From contig DCHM01000038.1 in NCBI GenBank assembly GCA_002314835.1, forward strand, positions 7,408-15,067: DNA of 7,660 nt, in the 5' to 3' direction. Origin of the DNA: Clostridiales bacterium UBA1752. Lineage in GTDB: Bacteria > Bacillota > Clostridia > Oscillospirales > CAG-382. Below are positions 1 to 6,300 of this stretch, one piece after another; within the stretch, counting starts at the first letter, position 1, and every line of letters starts with the position of its first letter. The position numbers and the translations under genes are program-made. The notes under the pieces were generated by a model that saw only the letters and a list, made by a program, of their open reading frames with translations, made no database searches and was not told where the DNA came from.

Positions 1-48
1 TCGGGCTCATAACCCGGAGGTCGTGAGGTTCAAATCCCACCCCCGCAA
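1..48 (+). tRNA. initiator tRNA-fMet (CAT), 3' part only
   Basis: This is the 3' portion of a tRNA whose 5' half lies before the window. The anticodon stem pairs 1-5 with 13-17 around the loop 6-12, with anticodon CAT at 8-10. Three consecutive G-C pairs next to the loop (GGG/CCC) and the 3' end CCCCGCA-A, which leaves A at position 72 before the discriminator A (48), are hallmarks of initiator rather than elongator tRNA-Met. The T loop is TTCAAAT (29-35), with CCCAC (36-40) as the 3' strand of its stem. The 5' strand reads GTGAGG, one base longer than normal, so A26 appears bulged. CCA is not encoded (the next bases are TAA) and would have to be added enzymatically. Confidence 0.93.
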
Positions 49-52
49 TAAA
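31..52 (+). repeat. tRNA 3'-end direct repeat, copy 1 (att-like)
   Basis: This is the 3' end of the tRNA-fMet gene. It matches 1191-1212 at 20 of 22 positions, including 16 consecutive identical bases (33-48 against 1193-1208). It forms the left end of a 1,160-base interval holding only the hydrolase gene. tRNA 3' ends are common attachment sites for integrative elements, so attL/attR-like is an inference from this layout. Confidence 0.75.
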
Positions 53-55
53 ATT

Positions 56-84
56 TCCGTTCGCGTCAGTGGACGGATTTTTTT
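56..84 (+). terminator. intrinsic terminator after tRNA-fMet
   Basis: TCCGTTC (56-62) pairs with GGACGGA (71-77), with one G-U pair and an 8-base loop. It is followed directly by seven T residues (78-84). Hairpin plus T-tract a few bases past the tRNA 3' end fits a Rho-independent terminator for the tRNA transcript. Confidence 0.75.
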
Positions 85-88
85 ACTT

Positions 89-116
89 ATTCACTCTTCA
101 CTATTCACTTTTCACT
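89..116. repeat. four tandem heptamers NTTCACT
   Basis: Four head-to-tail 7-base units follow one another exactly: ATTCACT (89-95), CTTCACT (96-102), ATTCACT (103-109) and TTTCACT (110-116). Only the first base varies. The array starts five bases after the tRNA terminator T-tract and ends about 100 bases before the hydrolase gene. It has no coding role that I can see. Confidence 0.85.
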
Positions 117-197
117 CTCGTTTCCATCCCGCGTGAACTGAAATTAGGTAACAGTAGATTTTCGCCAACTAAGAGCATTATGATATAAAAACATTTT

Positions 198-204
198 AGA
201 GGAG
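198..204 (+). promoter_or_regulatory. ribosome binding site of the hydrolase gene
   Basis: AGAGGAG lies nine bases upstream of the ATG at 214, a strong and well-spaced Shine-Dalgarno site that supports this start. No convincing sigma-A promoter was found upstream; TATGAT at 179-184 is a possible -10, but no good -35 is present. Confidence 0.75.
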
Positions 205-213
205 AACGTTATT

Positions 214-1182
214 ATGAAGAAACTGGTTTTGCTGACGATTTGCGTCGTCACCGTTTTGGCTTTATTTGCTTCCTGCACGTCAAGCAATGCAAAGGCAGAA
301 CTGCCGCTCGAGATTTCACAGGACGACTGGGCGTGTGCAAAGCAATTTGTAAACCTTTCGACCGGCATTAAAATGGCTTACGTCGAAATGGGCGACCCCG
401 ACGGTGAGGTCGTGATTTTGCAGCACGGCATGACCGACAATTCGCGCTCTTGGAGCCTCGCCGCGCCGTATTTCACCAAAGCAGGCTATCACGTTTTCAT
501 CCCCGACCTGAGAGGCATGGGCAAGTCCGACGCTCCCGACGGCTATTACACGACCGTAACCTACGCAACCGATATGAAAGCGTTTTTTGACGCCGTAGGC
601 ATCGAAAAAGCCATCGTCATAGGTCATTCGCTCGGCAGCTTTACCGTCCAGACCTTTGCGCTTATGTTCCCCGAACGCTGCAGCAAGGTCGTGCTCGTAA
701 GCTCTATTCCCATCAAAGATTATCAGAGCGCGTCGCTGCAAAACGTTTATAACAACTATATCAACCCCATCGGCGAGGACGAGCACCCTTCGGACGAGTT
801 TATGGACTTGTGGTACGGGTGCACCTTTAAAGAAGATAACGGCGCAGAAATCGAGTTTGACAAGTTTTTAGCCGCCTTAAAGTCAGAATCCAAAGCACTC
901 TCAAAATCGACTTGGCAAAACATCATATTCGGTCTGATGGCGTCCAACCTCAAAGACGTCTATTCACAGTTTGATACCACTATCCCCGTGCTTTTGCTCC
1001 ACGGCAGCGAAGACACCATGACCAAAGACGTCTATCAGCAGGAGCTGATGTCCTTGCTCAACATCCCCGAAACCGGCTACAGGAATTACGAAGGCGTCGG
1101 CCATAATATCCAGTTTGAGATAACAAAGCAATCCTCAGAGGATATTTTGTATTGGCTCGCAAACGGTGTCCTGCCGGAATAA
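214..1182 (+). CDS. alpha/beta-hydrolase-fold lipoprotein
   Basis: A 322-residue protein of the alpha/beta-hydrolase superfamily, probably an extracytoplasmic membrane-anchored esterase, lipase or peptidase-like enzyme; the substrate cannot be read from sequence. Residues 1-20 are a basic-then-hydrophobic signal peptide ending in FAS-C, which suggests lipidation at Cys21. The fold landmarks are all present: the oxyanion-region HG at 71-72, RGMGKSD at 100-106, the nucleophile elbow GHSLG with Ser139, the acid in LLHGSED with Asp267, and the base in GVGH with His297. The catalytic triad therefore looks complete and the length is normal for the family. Residues of roughly 165-245 form the variable cap. 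The gene is monocistronic and lies between a tRNA-fMet and a copy of that tRNA's 3' end (1191-1212), with no integrase beside it, which suggests cargo of a lost or minimal element. Base composition is about half G+C, unlike the AT-rich genes that follow. Confidence 0.9.
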   Translation: MKKLVLLTICVVTVLALFASCTSSNAKAELPLEISQDDWACAKQFVNLSTGIKMAYVEMGDPDGEVVILQHGMTDNSRSWSLAAPYFTKAGYHVFIPDLRGMGKSDAPDGYYTTVTYATDMKAFFDAVGIEKAIVIGHSLGSFTVQTFALMFPERCSKVVLVSSIPIKDYQSASLQNVYNNYINPIGEDEHPSDEFMDLWYGCTFKEDNGAEIEFDKFLAALKSESKALSKSTWQNIIFGLMASNLKDVYSQFDTTIPVLLLHGSEDTMTKDVYQQELMSLLNIPETGYRNYEGVGHNIQFEITKQSSEDILYWLANGVLPE

Positions 1183-1190
1183 CTGACGAT

Positions 1191-1212
1191 CGAATCCCAC
1201 CCCCGCAACAAA
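1191..1212 (+). repeat. displaced tRNA 3'-end fragment, copy 2 (att-like)
   Basis: Eight bases after the hydrolase stop codon lies a near-copy of tRNA-fMet 31-52 (20 of 22 identical; mismatches at 1192 and 1209). It holds most of the T loop, the 3' T-stem strand, the 3' acceptor strand and the discriminator. The upstream bases do not supply the rest of a tRNA: no 5' T-stem strand pairs with CCCAC and there is no anticodon arm. It is a fragment, not a gene. It also marks the boundary between half-G+C sequence on the left and AT-rich sequence on the right. Confidence 0.8.
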
Positions 1213-1261
1213 GCCGCTAGTTGTATTTTTGCTTGCTTTTTTGTGAGAATCTCGTTGTTTT

Positions 1262-1284
1262 TTGTGCTTGTAAAAAATGCACAA
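1262..1284. promoter_or_regulatory. inverted repeat upstream of promoter, possible operator
   Basis: TTGTGC (1262-1267) and GCACAA (1279-1284) are perfect 6-base inverted half-sites separated by 11 bases, ending six bases before the -35 box at 1291. The spacing between half-site centres (17 bases) would suit a dimeric regulator. This is inference from position and symmetry only, in AT-rich DNA where short inverted repeats arise easily. Confidence 0.3.
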
Positions 1285-1290
1285 TAATAC

Positions 1291-1319
1291 TTGACAAATA
1301 CAATATAATATGTTATAAT
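1291..1319 (+). promoter_or_regulatory. consensus sigma-A promoter with extended -10
   Basis: A perfect -35 TTGACA (1291-1296) and perfect -10 TATAAT (1314-1319) are separated by exactly 17 bases. TGT directly before the -10 (1311-1313) makes an extended -10. A start of transcription near 1326 is expected, giving a leader of about 70 bases before the ATG at 1399. Such a full match predicts strong constitutive transcription of the two downstream membrane-protein genes unless something represses it. Confidence 0.9.
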
Positions 1320-1339
1320 AATAACTGATAATTTCAATA

Positions 1340-1364
1340 AATAATTCAAAATTAGAGAATTATT
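1340..1364 (+). other. hairpin in the 5' leader of the membrane-protein operon
   Basis: AATAATTC (1340-1347) and GAATTATT (1357-1364) pair perfectly over eight bases around a 9-base loop, inside the predicted transcript leader. The stem is AT-rich and weak, and there is no T-tract, so it is not a terminator. It could affect mRNA stability or be chance in AT-rich sequence. Confidence 0.35.
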
Positions 1365-1398
1365 AGTTGTCACTATCACTACATAAACGGAGGTAAAT

Positions 1399-2031
1399 AT
1401 GAAAAAGTTTCTTAATAGTTTTTTCCTTAAGAGAATTACATTTATTTTATCTGTCATGATAGCCTGCATAGGTTGGATTGGATTGGGAATCAATGAAGTT
1501 CTATCCGGACAGTATGAATGGTGTATGTACGCATTTCTTTTTGTTATATTGCTAGTTAAATTGTTTGCGGTATATAAGCGCGGCGAAACCAATATTCAGA
1601 AGGCAATTTTGGGCGGATTGCTTACTGTTATGTTTGTTATGTATTTTGAGCCGTTAGCGGTTAATATTTCAAGCAATAGTATTCCGGAAATAATCTATTA
1701 CGGAACAGGATGCGTTTTGACGATGGTTATTTTCATTGCGCATATGCTTCAGCAAATGGATCATGTTGGCACTTCTGCAAGCAGTATAGTCGGTCAGTTC
1801 TGTGGTTTATTGATTGTGACTTTGCTGATATGGGTTATATATCTCGGTACAACGGGTAGTTTCACATTATTTGAACTGTTTTGGGCTGTTTGTATTTCTG
1901 CTACGGTTGTTTTTATTATCTCAATGGAAACAAGAATCAAAGAGTATAAAAAGATTAGAGCAGAAAAGAGAGTAGCCGGTGCATGGACTGACGAAGAACG
2001 TCAAAAGGCAAAAATGATTTTCAAAATATAA
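1399..2031 (+). CDS. six-helix membrane protein of unknown function (paralogue A)
   Basis: A 210-residue integral membrane protein that I do not recognise. Six hydrophobic segments are visible at about 13-35, 43-59, 69-89, 98-116, 129-149 and 156-176. A short basic N-terminus and a strongly charged C-terminal tail (about 178-210) both suggest cytoplasmic ends. The loop between segments 4 and 5 carries QQMDH (118-122) and segment 5 begins with QFCG (133-136). The tail has RIKEYKK and ends W-T-D-EERQ-K-AK-M-IFKI. These stretches are the ones best kept in the neighbouring paralogue. There is no signal peptide, ATPase, kinase or transport motif. The start is fixed by GGAGG at 1389-1393, five bases before ATG. 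It is the first gene after a strong promoter and is clearly AT-rich (about one third G+C in the portion counted) compared with the flanking genes, which suggests horizontal acquisition. A transporter, immunity protein or sensor role is possible but not shown. Confidence 0.85.
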   Translation: MKKFLNSFFLKRITFILSVMIACIGWIGLGINEVLSGQYEWCMYAFLFVILLVKLFAVYKRGETNIQKAILGGLLTVMFVMYFEPLAVNISSNSIPEIIYYGTGCVLTMVIFIAHMLQQMDHVGTSASSIVGQFCGLLIVTLLIWVIYLGTTGSFTLFELFWAVCISATVVFIISMETRIKEYKKIRAEKRVAGAWTDEERQKAKMIFKI

Positions 2032-2073
2032 TGAAATAATAAATGTCCGACGAAGAGTTCGGCAATTCGTTAC

Positions 2074-2078
2074 AGGAG
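2074..2078 (+). promoter_or_regulatory. ribosome binding site that decides the start of paralogue B
   Basis: AGGAG lies eight bases before ATG at 2087. An in-frame GTG at 2078-2080 overlaps this AGGAG, so it cannot be the start served by it. The ATG start also makes the N-terminus (MKKHLNKF) line up with that of paralogue A (MKKFLNSF). Confidence 0.85.
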
Positions 2079-2086
2079 TGAAAAGT

Positions 2087-2725
2087 ATGAAAAAACACTT
2101 AAATAAATTTTACTTAAACAGATACACTTTTATTGTTTCTTCCGTCGTGGCAATAGTTGGCTTTCTGGCTTGGGGTGTTAACTTTCTTATTCAGTCTCAG
2201 CCTAGCTATTCCAAGACGATGTGTGCTTTTATTTTCGCCACACTTGTTGCCATGTTGTTTTTTGCCTATAAAAAAGGTTATACAAATCTCCAAAAAATGC
2301 TTTTGGGCGGTTTGTTAACGTATATGCTTTTTAATTATCTTGGCCTTTTGGTTCAGTATTTGCAAAATCCGTATCTTACAACCGTTATTACTTGGGTTCT
2401 TAACTCTATTTTTATAGTCGTTATTTATATTTCTTATATGCGTCAGCAGATGGATCATAAAGGTGCATCTTTCAGTACTGTCGTCAATCAGTTTTGCGGT
2501 GTTTTGCTTGTAGGAGCATTTATACGTCAGTTAATGCATTTTTTAGATAACTACATTACTTTGTCAACAATACTGTGGACAATCAGCAGTTCGGCGACTT
2601 ATATTTTTATTATCGCAATGGGAACCAGAATCAACGAATATAAGAAAGTAAGAAGTGCGAAAAAGGCGGAAGGATGCTGGACAGAAGAAGAACGTCAGAT
2701 TGCTAAAGAGATTTTTAAGATTTAA
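2087..2725 (+). CDS. six-helix membrane protein of unknown function (paralogue B)
   Basis: A 212-residue paralogue of the preceding gene, about 45% identical in a hand alignment (94 of about 210 positions, one 2-residue gap near residue 39). It has the same layout: six hydrophobic segments, QQMDH at 120-124 followed by K-G-A-S, QFCG at 135-138, and a charged tail with RINEYKK ending W-T-E-EERQ-I-AK-E-IFKI. The C-terminal 34 residues are the most conserved block (22 identical), so the cytoplasmic tail probably does something specific, such as binding a partner. The gap to paralogue A is 55 bases with no promoter I can see, and a terminator-like repeat follows, so the two are likely one operon. 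The in-frame GTG at 2078 would add three residues but lies on the ribosome binding site. Function unknown; a heterodimeric complex with paralogue A is inference. Confidence 0.85.
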   Translation: MKKHLNKFYLNRYTFIVSSVVAIVGFLAWGVNFLIQSQPSYSKTMCAFIFATLVAMLFFAYKKGYTNLQKMLLGGLLTYMLFNYLGLLVQYLQNPYLTTVITWVLNSIFIVVIYISYMRQQMDHKGASFSTVVNQFCGVLLVGAFIRQLMHFLDNYITLSTILWTISSSATYIFIIAMGTRINEYKKVRSAKKAEGCWTEEERQIAKEIFKI

Positions 2726-2739
2726 CTGTACCCAACTTG

Positions 2740-2787
2740 AAATAGGAGTCAACTTTCGAACAGTTTGTTAGGATGCGACTCCTATTT
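2740..2787 (+). terminator. long-stem inverted repeat, likely operon terminator
   Basis: AAATAGGAGTC (2740-2750) pairs perfectly with GACTCCTATTT (2777-2787) over 11 base pairs, starting 14 bases after the stop codon of paralogue B. The loop is 26 bases, long for an intrinsic terminator, and the tract after it (TTGTTAAAATTTTT after the stem) is only moderately T-rich. It may end the operon transcript or protect its 3' end. Confidence 0.6.
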
Positions 2788-2835
2788 TGTTAAAATTTTT
2801 GCTCTGCATCTTTTCCGTTCAATTACGCCATATCG

Positions 2836-2867
2836 AGTGGATGTAACGGATTCGAGTTACATCCACT
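2836..2867. repeat. perfect 12-bp inverted repeat
   Basis: AGTGGATGTAAC (2836-2847) is followed, after the 8-base spacer GGATTCGA, by its exact reverse complement GTTACATCCACT (2856-2867). On the plus strand it is followed by TCTCTTTT, a weak terminator tract; on the minus strand no T-tract follows. It lies just beyond the end of the recombinase remnant and may be a 3' stem of that gene or an end structure of the lost element. Confidence 0.55.
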
Positions 2868-2911
2868 TCTCTTTTATGTATCGGAATAGGCAAATTGCCT
2901 GCTCCTTTTTG

Positions 2912-3199
2912 TTACCCTGCACGGTGTTGCTCCCTAACGAAAGAGTTAGATTCGATAGCTCTTTCAGGCATATCTGAAATATACTCAACGACTACACCCT
3001 GCCTTGTATCTTCGGTGAACCGTGTTTCGCATTGCTCCGGAATATCAAGATAACCGACGAACTTGTAGTAAATCACCACACGCTGAACACGGATTTTGCC
3101 GATGCCCTCCGTTTCGTACACGTCGATTTAGTCAGTCAGTACATTAATTAGCTATCTTGTGATTGTCCGTATCTCAATGAATTTGCCGACAGCAACGAA
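2912..3199 (-). pseudogene. C-terminal remnant of a serine recombinase (DUF4368-like)
   Basis: Reading the minus strand from 3199 gives FVAVGKFIEIRTITR, stop (TAG at 3152-3154), LINVLTD, stop (TAA at 3128-3130), then IDVYETEGIGKIRVQRV, VIYYKFVGYLDIPEQ and further on DTRQGVVVEYI, ending at TAA 2912-2914. The pattern of an (I)DVYE start, RVQRV, IYYKFVG, IPE and then a TR-GV-VEY stretch resembles the C-terminal region of large serine recombinases of clostridial mobile elements (DUF4368 type) as I know that family. The catalytic N-terminal resolvase domain and the middle are missing, and two in-frame stops cut the rest, so it cannot be active. The 5' edge coincides with the terminator hairpin of the surface-protein gene at 3201-3229. 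A short expressed peptide from GTG 3121 is conceivable but unlikely. Confidence 0.7.
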
Positions 3200-3200
3200 A

Positions 3201-3229
3201 CTCCCCCGTAAGATGAGCTTACGGGGGAG
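3201..3229 (-). terminator. terminator of the large surface-protein gene
   Basis: CTCCCCCGTAAG (3201-3212) and CTTACGGGGGAG (3218-3229) form a perfect 12-bp, GC-rich stem with a 5-base loop. Read on the minus strand it starts 13 bases after the surface-protein stop codon (3243-3245) and is followed by TTTCGTT, a short interrupted T-tract. Stem strength and position support an intrinsic terminator for that gene. Confidence 0.8.
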
Positions 3230-3242
3230 ATTTGCTATTTAG

Positions 3243-3353
3243 TTATTTAGCGGAAATCTTTTTGCGGCGGATAATGCCGAACGCTCCGAAAGCAGACAGA
3301 GCAAAGAGGACGAACCAGAGTGCAACGCTGCTGTCGTCGCCCGTGGGAGGTGT
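3243..3353 (-). other. TPPTG sortase sorting signal and anchor
   Basis: The C-terminus carries TPPTG-DD (TPPTG at residues 1322-1326, bases 3339-3353), a hydrophobic span of about 21 residues (SSVALWFVLF onward) and the positive tail IIRRKKISAK. This is the three-part layout of a sortase substrate, with Thr in the first motif position in place of the usual Leu. Cleavage would be expected between Thr1325 and Gly1326. No sortase gene lies in the window. Confidence 0.85.
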
Positions 3354-6300
3354 TACCTGACCGAGCACGGTAAACTCGCCGTCTGCATGTCCGTGTGTCG
3401 AAACGATGCTGATGGTGTGAGTGCCGTTGGTGAGCGAAGAGATGAACTCTTGCTTGAGCGTAACGACGGTGGAGCCGGATTTTGCGGTGTAGTTTGCAGG
3501 AGCGATTTCTACGCCGTCGATGACGACCTTGATAAACTCGTCAAACGGAGCCTCGCTGCGGAATGTAGCGGAGGTTGACTTTGCCACGTCTATCGTCTGA
3601 CCGTCACCCTCGATAAGCGAAGGAGCGTAGGACTTGCGGGCATCTGCATAATCGTCGATAGCTGCCGCAATGGCGGTGCCGACGGTTGCTTTGTTGTCTG
3701 CGAGTGACTTGGATGCGTCATACTCGAGCGCGTCGATAGCTGCCTTTGCGTCCTTGATAACGTCGGCGTAATCAGGTCCGAGCTTATCGAGTTCTGCCTT
3801 TTGGGCTGCCTTGTAAAGTTCAAACTGGTATGCCGAATCGTCTATGACGAAATAATCCGTGAGCGTACCTGAGTAGTTGCCCTTAAAGGTTACCGTAACG
3901 GTAGCGGTGCCGCCTTTTACGTTATTGGCGTAAGAAACTGTGTAATCGGTGTCAAGCGTGAGCACCTTGTCGCCGTCCTTGACAACGACTGCGGGCTTAA
4001 TCTCGCTGCCGGTGTAAATCTGGTCTGCGATAGCGTCGATGCTGAGGTTTGCTCCGCTCTTGGGAGCGATAACAAACTCGTAGCAAGCCGTGCCGGTGTA
4101 GTTGCCCTTAAAGGTTACGGTGACGGTTGCCTTGCCTGCGTTTACGTTATTGTCGTAAGCAACAGTATAATCGGTGTCCTTTACGAGAGTAGTAGTGCCA
4201 TTCTTGATAACGACGTCGGGAGTGAGAGCCTCGCCCGTGTAGGACTGCTCTGCTATGGTAACGTCGGTAAAGCCTGCGCCGTCCTTGGCGGTAATCATAA
4301 AGTCGATGCTTGCCGAGCCTGTGTAGTTGCCCTTGTAAGCGACGCTTACGGTAGCCGCGCCGACGTTGATATTGTCGTTGTATGAGACAACGTAATCGAC
4401 GTTTTCGGTCAAAGTCTTGTCGCCGTCCTTAACGGTTATCTTAGGAGCGATAGCACTGCCGGTGTACTGCTGGTCTGCGATATAATCGAGAGCGTTGCCG
4501 GACAGGTCCTTTGCCTCGATAGTAAAGTCTGCGCTTGCGGTGCCGGTGTAGTTGCCGATGAAGGTTACCGAAACAGTTGCCTTGCCTGCGTTTACGTTAT
4601 TGTCGTAAGCGACGGTATAATCGGTATCTGCCGTGAAAACCTTGGCGCCGTCAATGACTGAAACTGCGGGAGTGATAGCCGAGCCGTTGTAAATCTGAGA
4701 AGCTATTTTTGCAATCGTAGCACCCTTGATTTCCTTGGGCAGGATAGTAAACTGAGCCTCGACCGTGCCGCTGTAGTTGCCGAGCAAGGTAGCGGTGACC
4801 GTCGCGGTGCCTGCGTTAAGGTTATTGGTGTACTCTACGGTATAATCGGTGCCTGCAACGAGGACGGTGCTGCCAAACTTGACGGTAACGGCAGGAGTGA
4901 TAGCCTTGCCCGTGAAGGTCTGGTCTGCAACCTTGCCTATCGTGATGCCGATAGCCTTGGGAGTAATGTCAGCCTTTATGATTTCCTCTACGGGAGCAAA
5001 ATAGTTCTTTGCATTCTTGCCGCTGATGGCGTAGATAACCGTGACGTCCTTGCCATCGCCTGCGTTAGCGTCGTTAAAGGTTGCGATAGCGGTGAGCTTG
5101 ACGGTTTCGCCGTCCAAAACGCCGCTGAGCTTGCCTGCAATGACCGTAGCGTCGGTCTTGCCGTTGTAAACCTTGTTATTAACTGTCGTGCCGCTGACGG
5201 TGAGCTGTTTGCGGCTAATGACGTACTTAACCGTGCTTTCAAATGTAAGAACGTAGTTTGCAGCCTTAAAGTCTTTGCCGTCTGCGATGTCGAGAGTATT
5301 TTGTACTATGTTGTAAGAGCCTACGTTATAAGCTCCGCCTGCTATGGCGAGCGAGCCGGTAAATACGGGTGTTTCAGCTCCGGCTGCGCCTGTGTAAGTA
5401 TAAGCTATATCGGACGCGGTCTTGCCGTCGTAGGTCTTGGACTGGTTTGCCTTGGGTGTAACGATGATAGTTTTGGGAGTGATAGTGAGCGTGCCGTCAA
5501 TGCATTTAGCAAAGACATAGCAGCTCGTAACGTCCATGCCGGAGTAATCATAAACGGTGTAGCCGGTAACCTTATTTGCTACGGTGCCAGCGTCTGTGAT
5601 AGAACCCGAAACGGATACTACCATATAATCGCCGTTAGCGAGAGTGCCGGTGTAGGTATAACCACCTTCCGTAAGTGCGGTGCCGTCATAAACCTTGGAG
5701 GCAGAGGATGCCGTAATGGTGATAGTCTTTTTGGGAGTGATAGTGAGCGTGCCGTAAACTTCGGTAACGTCATAATTTTTAACGTCGGTGCCATTGTTGT
5801 ATTCAACCGTAAAGGCGTTTGGCGAGCAGCCTGCATAGGTTTGACTGCCCATAACGTTATACGTAGCGCCTTCGCCTTCGATAAAGCCTACTGCTACAAC
5901 GTTTGCGTCACAAAGCGGCGTACCGTCGTAATCTTTTGAAGCGGTAGCACTGGTGATAACGAGCTCTTTCTTGTAGATAGTTGCACTGAGCTCGCCGTCT
6001 ATGACGGTGTAGTTAGCGGCGTCATCGCCGGAAAGTGTGTAAACTACGCTAACTGCCTTGGAATCGCCTGCATTCTTGTCTTCAAAGTCTGCCGTAACGG
6101 TATCAAGCACAACGTCGTCGGTGCCGACAACACCGTTGAGGGTGCCTGCCGTAGCCTCTGCCGCGGTGGTGCCGTCGTAAACCTTGCCTTTGACGGTTGT
6201 GCCGTCAACAAATAGCTCCTTGGGAGTGATGCTGGCAGACAACGTCTCATCTGCGGGAGCGGTGTACATAGCCGCATCGGTGCCCGAAATCGAGTAAGTG

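Noticed and set aside
316..786. 156-codon open frame on the minus strand
   Set aside because: Antisense to the hydrolase gene, whose catalytic motifs, signal peptide and ribosome binding site are all clear in the other frame.
1191..1212. Second tRNA gene
   Set aside because: Only the 3' end is present; there is no 5' T-stem strand, anticodon arm, D arm or 5' acceptor strand upstream, where the hydrolase coding sequence ends.
1205..1250. Terminator for the hydrolase gene
   Set aside because: T-rich stretches exist (about 1217-1242), but only weak 4-5 base pairings precede them; no convincing stem was found.
1086..1592. 168-codon open frame on the minus strand
   Set aside because: It spans the end of the hydrolase gene, the promoter region and the start of paralogue A; no ribosome binding site and no family resemblance.
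2078..2080. GTG start for paralogue B
   Set aside because: It overlaps the AGGAG ribosome binding site; the ATG at 2087 has proper spacing and aligns with the start of paralogue A.
2765..2977. 70-codon open frame on the plus strand
   Set aside because: It runs through one arm of the terminator-like repeat and the 2836-2867 inverted repeat and is antisense to the recombinase remnant; no ribosome binding site.
5301..5939. 212-codon open frame on the plus strand
   Set aside because: It lies fully antisense to the YDG/MBG modules, has a Cys- and Gly-rich composition typical of a shadow frame, no ribosome binding site and no recognisable domain.
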